Source: JBBTVI01 sp038063315 (GTDB lineage: Bacteria; Patescibacteriota; Minisyncoccia; Sungbacterales; HO2-52-23). From it: DNA of 7,627 bases. The stretch covers positions 1 through 7,627 of the forward strand of contig JBBTVI010000028.1 in NCBI GenBank assembly GCA_038063315.1. Reading direction: 5' to 3'. The position numbers were made by a program, and so were the translations under genes. This document shows positions 4,847-7,627 of the stretch, piece by piece (position 1 is the first letter of the stretch; every line of letters begins with the position of its first letter). A model generated the notes under the pieces. It did not search any database. It saw only the letters and a list, made by a program, of their open reading frames with translations, and was not told where the DNA came from.

Positions 4847-7627
4847 ATGGCGGTATCGGCCGTTGATGCCGCAGCGGCCTCCGATGACGCGGTTGTATCG
4901 GCCGCAGACGTCGTTGTATCGGCTGTACCGGCGCTTCCGGAGTCCGTTGCGGCAGAGCCGTTTGCGCCTGTTGTCGTCTCCCCTACCCCATTACTACTCT
5001 GTATGGAATTGTTTGTCGAGTCGCCTCCTGTCCCTGTTGCGTTTGCGTCCGTTCCGGCTCCTGTATCCGTCGTGGCTGCACCTCCGGAATCAGTTCCTGC
5101 TCCCGTTGTTATGTTGTCTATTGACGTTGTGCTGGTGTTGTTTCCGGACCCGGTACCCGTATCCGCAGATGCGCTTGTATCCGTTGTTGCGGTATCGCCA
5201 CCCGCATTGGTGTTTGTACTATTGTCTGTGGTTACAGCTGTATCGACGGCCGTGGAGCCAGCCGTCGTATCCGCGGATGCCGCGCCGCTCGCGGATGTAC
5301 TGCTGTCAGTTGCGCCAAGCGGCGCTCCGTTGTCCGGATTGTACGCGCGGCACGCGCCGGACGTTGGCTGAAGCGATCCGTTCATCATACGGACGCAGTA
5401 GGGTTCGCCCGTCACTTCATCATAAAGAGTAATACCCGTCGGCTGGGTCGGCTTTCCGACCTCCAGTTTCTCGCTGAAACTCCCGCGTTTTGCCTGGATT
5501 TCCTCGACGACCAGGGTCCCGTCCGCTCCGATACGCCATTTTCCGTTTTCCGAAATGACGCTTGCGACGTTGACGATGTTGTTGCCGTGGAGGTCAATAT
5601 CTCCGTAAAACCCGACATTAACTTTGCCCGTGCTTTGATCCACGGACCAGGCGTTGTCGGGCCCGAAGATAGCGCTGGATGTCGCTACGGCAAGGCGCAT
5701 CGCGGTATCGTCAAGTTGCGTCCATGCGAGGTTGACGAACGTCAGAATCTTTCCGATTTTGACGGTCTCGCCTCCGGCCGCCGTCTCTTCTTTTGCGAGA
5801 CCACGATCCGGCACTTTTTCAATAATGTCGGTTGTTCGTTTTTCCTCTTCAACCGTTACCCATTCGAAATTCTGGCCTCCGCGCGAGAGGACCGCGGATG
5901 GAAGGCCGTATTTTTCGTCCGATTCATCGGTCATGTCAGTGCGGCCGCTGTGATCGCTCTTGTCGCGGAGTACCAGACGCGTCGTCGTCGCGATGCTTTC
6001 CGCCGTTATTTTTTGCGTGTGTACTCCGACGACGCCCTCGGACAGGAATCCGGAACCGTCGTATGCTTCCAACGCAACGCCCACGGTGAATCCGGACGTT
6101 GTTGCTTTCATCGCGACTCCGGGGATGGATGAGGACGTGAGGCGATCGCCCGGCTGAATGGATCCGCCTTCGGTGGAGACCTTCAGGGGAACGCGGCCCG
6201 CGAGAGCGACTATCACATCATCTGTATGCGAATCCTCTACTGATCCTCCGCCGGAAATCAGCCCGGGTTTTGTCGAGATAATACCGAGTACCCGACGATC
6301 ATATACGTTTCCTTCCGACTTCTTTACCAAATTTGACGGCGAAGAGCCATCCACGATGACCACATCCCCTTCTTCCAAGGTCGCTTTTGTATCCTTGGCC
6401 GGGAACCATTCCGCAACATCTGCGCCAGCCGATGAGAATGTGCCGTCGGAGATAAAGTTGCCGTCCGAGTTTATCGTAAATTCTATATCCGAGGTTCCGT
6501 CGATGTCCGACCTGCCGGTCATGAAATGCCGATGCGTGGTGGCAAGGTCGTCCATATCCAAAAGAACCATCGGTGTCACCGTGGATTCACCGACCATATT
6601 TCCGGTATGAATATGCAGACCGCGCTGGGTGGTGGAGGCCTGAATGAGCGGCGTGGATGTGCCGATGCCGATTGTCCCCGTGGTTGTTGCGAGAATACGT
6701 GTTACGCCGTTAACCTGAAAATCGAGGAATGAGCCAAGAAAATTTCCTGTCCCCCTCTGAAAATTCATACGTAGGCCGGCTCCGGAGAAATTCTGTGTCC
6801 CGTCCTGATAAAATTCTGCGAGATCCGCAGTGGTGGACGTCCCGGTATAGACGCGCAGCGCCTGTCCAGTGCTCGTGCCCTGATTTTCCGCGAATACTCC
6901 GGCGGGTACCACGGAGCCTGCGGCATCGGCCGTTGTGACGCCTTGCAGACCGAAGGTTTTACCGAACGCGAGAATACCCGTATTGATTCCCGCGGAATTT
7001 GTGCCGCGGTGCGGCTGGATTTCCATACCGCGGACAATATTCTGGACTGTTGTGTCGTCAAAGATGCGGATGAGTTCGCCGAGGAGCGTATTGGTTGCGC
7101 TGCCCGTGGGACTGTTGGTAATGATCATTCTGTTGCCGTGCTGGAGCGAATTGCCTCCGGTGGGCGCCACGGTGAGGACTTCGTGGATGCCCGCGATACC
7201 GATGTGCGCTGCGGTGCGCCCGTCAATGGAGAGGCGCGCCTCGGGCGTGGTTGTTCCGATTCCCACGCGTCCCACAACCGTGGAGCTCGCGATGTCTTTC
7301 GCTCCGGTTGGCGTCAGGGTAGAAATGCTCAATATCGGGGTAATGGTGGTGGATGTGGATATGCTCCACACATTATGGGCGCTATTGGGAACCGTACTCG
7401 TGCTTGATGAGGCATAAGTAAATTGTCCTCCGGACAGGATAATATTGCCATTAATAGACAGACGCTCCGCGGGAGTGGATGTCCCGATACCAAGGCGGTT
7501 GTTTGCGCCGTCCATATTCAAGATCGGAAAACCGGTGAGCGAGGTCGCGAACGCGAGAGCGCTGAGCGATGAGGGAATCGTACTCGTTGAACTGGACGCA
7601 TAACTGATATTCGCATTGGAGAGAATG
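4843..7627 (-). CDS. Large surface/fibre protein with GIGT[ST]TP repeats and a low-complexity tail (5' partial)
   Basis: Long secreted or surface-type protein of a kind common in Parcubacteria; exact function unknown. The frame is open to the window edge (first full codon 7626-7624), so 927 residues are visible and the true start lies outside; the TTG at 7521 and the ATG at 7515 are internal. Numbering from the codon at 7521: GIGT[ST]TP motifs at 11-17, 87-93 and 285-291, like beta-rich tail-fibre or adhesin shafts; GADVAEWFP at 366-374, then an EEGDVV segment, ALAGRVPLKVST (439-450), IQPGDRLTSSSIPGVAMKAT (455-474) and a VGVALEAY strand, a compact beta domain that may be processing- or chaperone-like (inference). 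A segment at 650-730 has IGADGTLVVEEIQAKRG and a Cys pair (709, 724). Residues from about 731 to the end are almost only S/T/A/G/D/N. There is no C-terminal anchor or sorting motif. The stop TGA overlaps the next gene's ATG (ATGA). Confidence 0.88.
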   Translation of the reverse strand, partial: ILSNANISYASSSTSTIPSSLSALAFATSLTGFPILNMDGANNRLGIGTSTPAERLSINGNIILSGGQFTYASSSTSTVPNSAHNVWSISTSTTITPILSISTLTPTGAKDIASSTVVGRVGIGTTTPEARLSIDGRTAAHIGIAGIHEVLTVAPTGGNSLQHGNRMIITNSPTGSATNTLLGELIRIFDDTTVQNIVRGMEIQPHRGTNSAGINTGILAFGKTFGLQGVTTADAAGSVVPAGVFAENQGTSTGQALRVYTGTSTTADLAEFYQDGTQNFSGAGLRMNFQRGTGNFLGSFLDFQVNGVTRILATTTGTIGIGTSTPLIQASTTQRGLHIHTGNMVGESTVTPMVLLDMDDLATTHRHFMTGRSDIDGTSDIEFTINSDGNFISDGTFSSAGADVAEWFPAKDTKATLEEGDVVIVDGSSPSNLVKKSEGNVYDRRVLGIISTKPGLISGGGSVEDSHTDDVIVALAGRVPLKVSTEGGSIQPGDRLTSSSIPGVAMKATTSGFTVGVALEAYDGSGFLSEGVVGVHTQKITAESIATTTRLVLRDKSDHSGRTDMTDESDEKYGLPSAVLSRGGQNFEWVTVEEEKRTTDIIEKVPDRGLAKEETAAGGETVKIGKILTFVNLAWTQLDDTAMRLAVATSSAIFGPDNAWSVDQSTGKVNVGFYGDIDLHGNNIVNVASVISENGKWRIGADGTLVVEEIQAKRGSFSEKLEVGKPTQPTGITLYDEVTGEPYCVRMMNGSLQPTSGACRAYNPDNGAPLGATDSSTSASGAASADTTAGSTAVDTAVTTDNSTNTNAGGDTATTDTSASADTGTGSGNNTSTTSIDNITTGAGTDSGGAATTDTGAGTDANATGTGGDSTNNSIQSSNGVGETTTGANGSAATDSGSAGTADTTTSAADTTASSEAAAASTADTAI
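4846..5331 (-). repeat. Low-complexity Ser/Thr/Ala/Gly/Asp tail of the surface protein
   Basis: The last roughly 160 codons of the surface gene encode an acidic, disordered tail built from short units such as DTTA, TDTSA and GAGTD. It has no Lys or Arg, almost no hydrophobic residues and no Cys. The DNA repeats short units (plus strand gttgtatcggc, gtatccg), which suggests growth by slippage or unequal exchange. A flexible stalk or an O-glycosylation substrate is possible, but this is inference. Confidence 0.75.

Noticed and set aside
4716..5432. Long plus-strand ORFs opposite the surface protein tail
   Set aside because: Composition is extreme (R/L/Y/P or V/A/P/S repeats) and mirrors the repetitive tail codons; shadow frames.

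Overview
The window looks like a piece of a Candidatus Patescibacteria (CPR) genome, most likely of the Parcubacteria group. The reasons are the gene types: a huge surface protein built on repeated GIGT[ST]TP motifs with a GADVAEWFP / ALAGRVPLKV / PGVAMKAT core, a triple LamG-like protein, a single-pass membrane protein of the YGFSFKHP type, and NYN-domain proteins. The short dispersed repeats are also typical. This is family recognition from memory, not a search. TGA serves as a stop codon (end of the surface gene), which argues against the Gracilibacteria/Absconditabacteria code.

Every protein gene is on the minus strand, so biological order runs from high to low coordinates. First comes a surface/fibre protein (7626-4843) whose 5' end lies outside the window. 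It overlaps by ATGA a small membrane-anchored protein (4846-4226), and 3 nt further on lies an intact NYN-domain nuclease (4222-3704); these three look like one transcription unit. Next is a 636-bp gene-free stretch (3068-3703) filled by three palindromic elements, each with its own terminal inverted repeats. One of them has a 17-bp inverted repeat and a 7-bp target-site-like duplication. Then comes a second NYN paralogue (3067-2524), broken near its start by one extra G in a G run. Last is a secreted protein with three LamG-like domains (2491 or 2335 down to 122), whose apparent N-terminus is written across a fourth palindrome.

The most interesting signal is a twin, unannotated element at the 3' ends of both NYN genes. 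A consensus-like plus-strand promoter (TTGACA, 16 bp, TGC + TAAAAT or TATACT) fires toward the 3' end of the nuclease gene. It would make an RNA of about 55-58 nt that is essentially one hairpin with the core TGAGGTTnCGTCCTCA followed by a T run. The hairpin overlaps the last codons of each NYN gene, and the conservation between the two copies continues past both stop codons into the promoter. This suggests a small RNA (and two-way terminator) paired with an RNase-fold gene.

No tRNA, rRNA, CRISPR array or transposase gene was seen. The first 121 bases hold no gene that can be supported.
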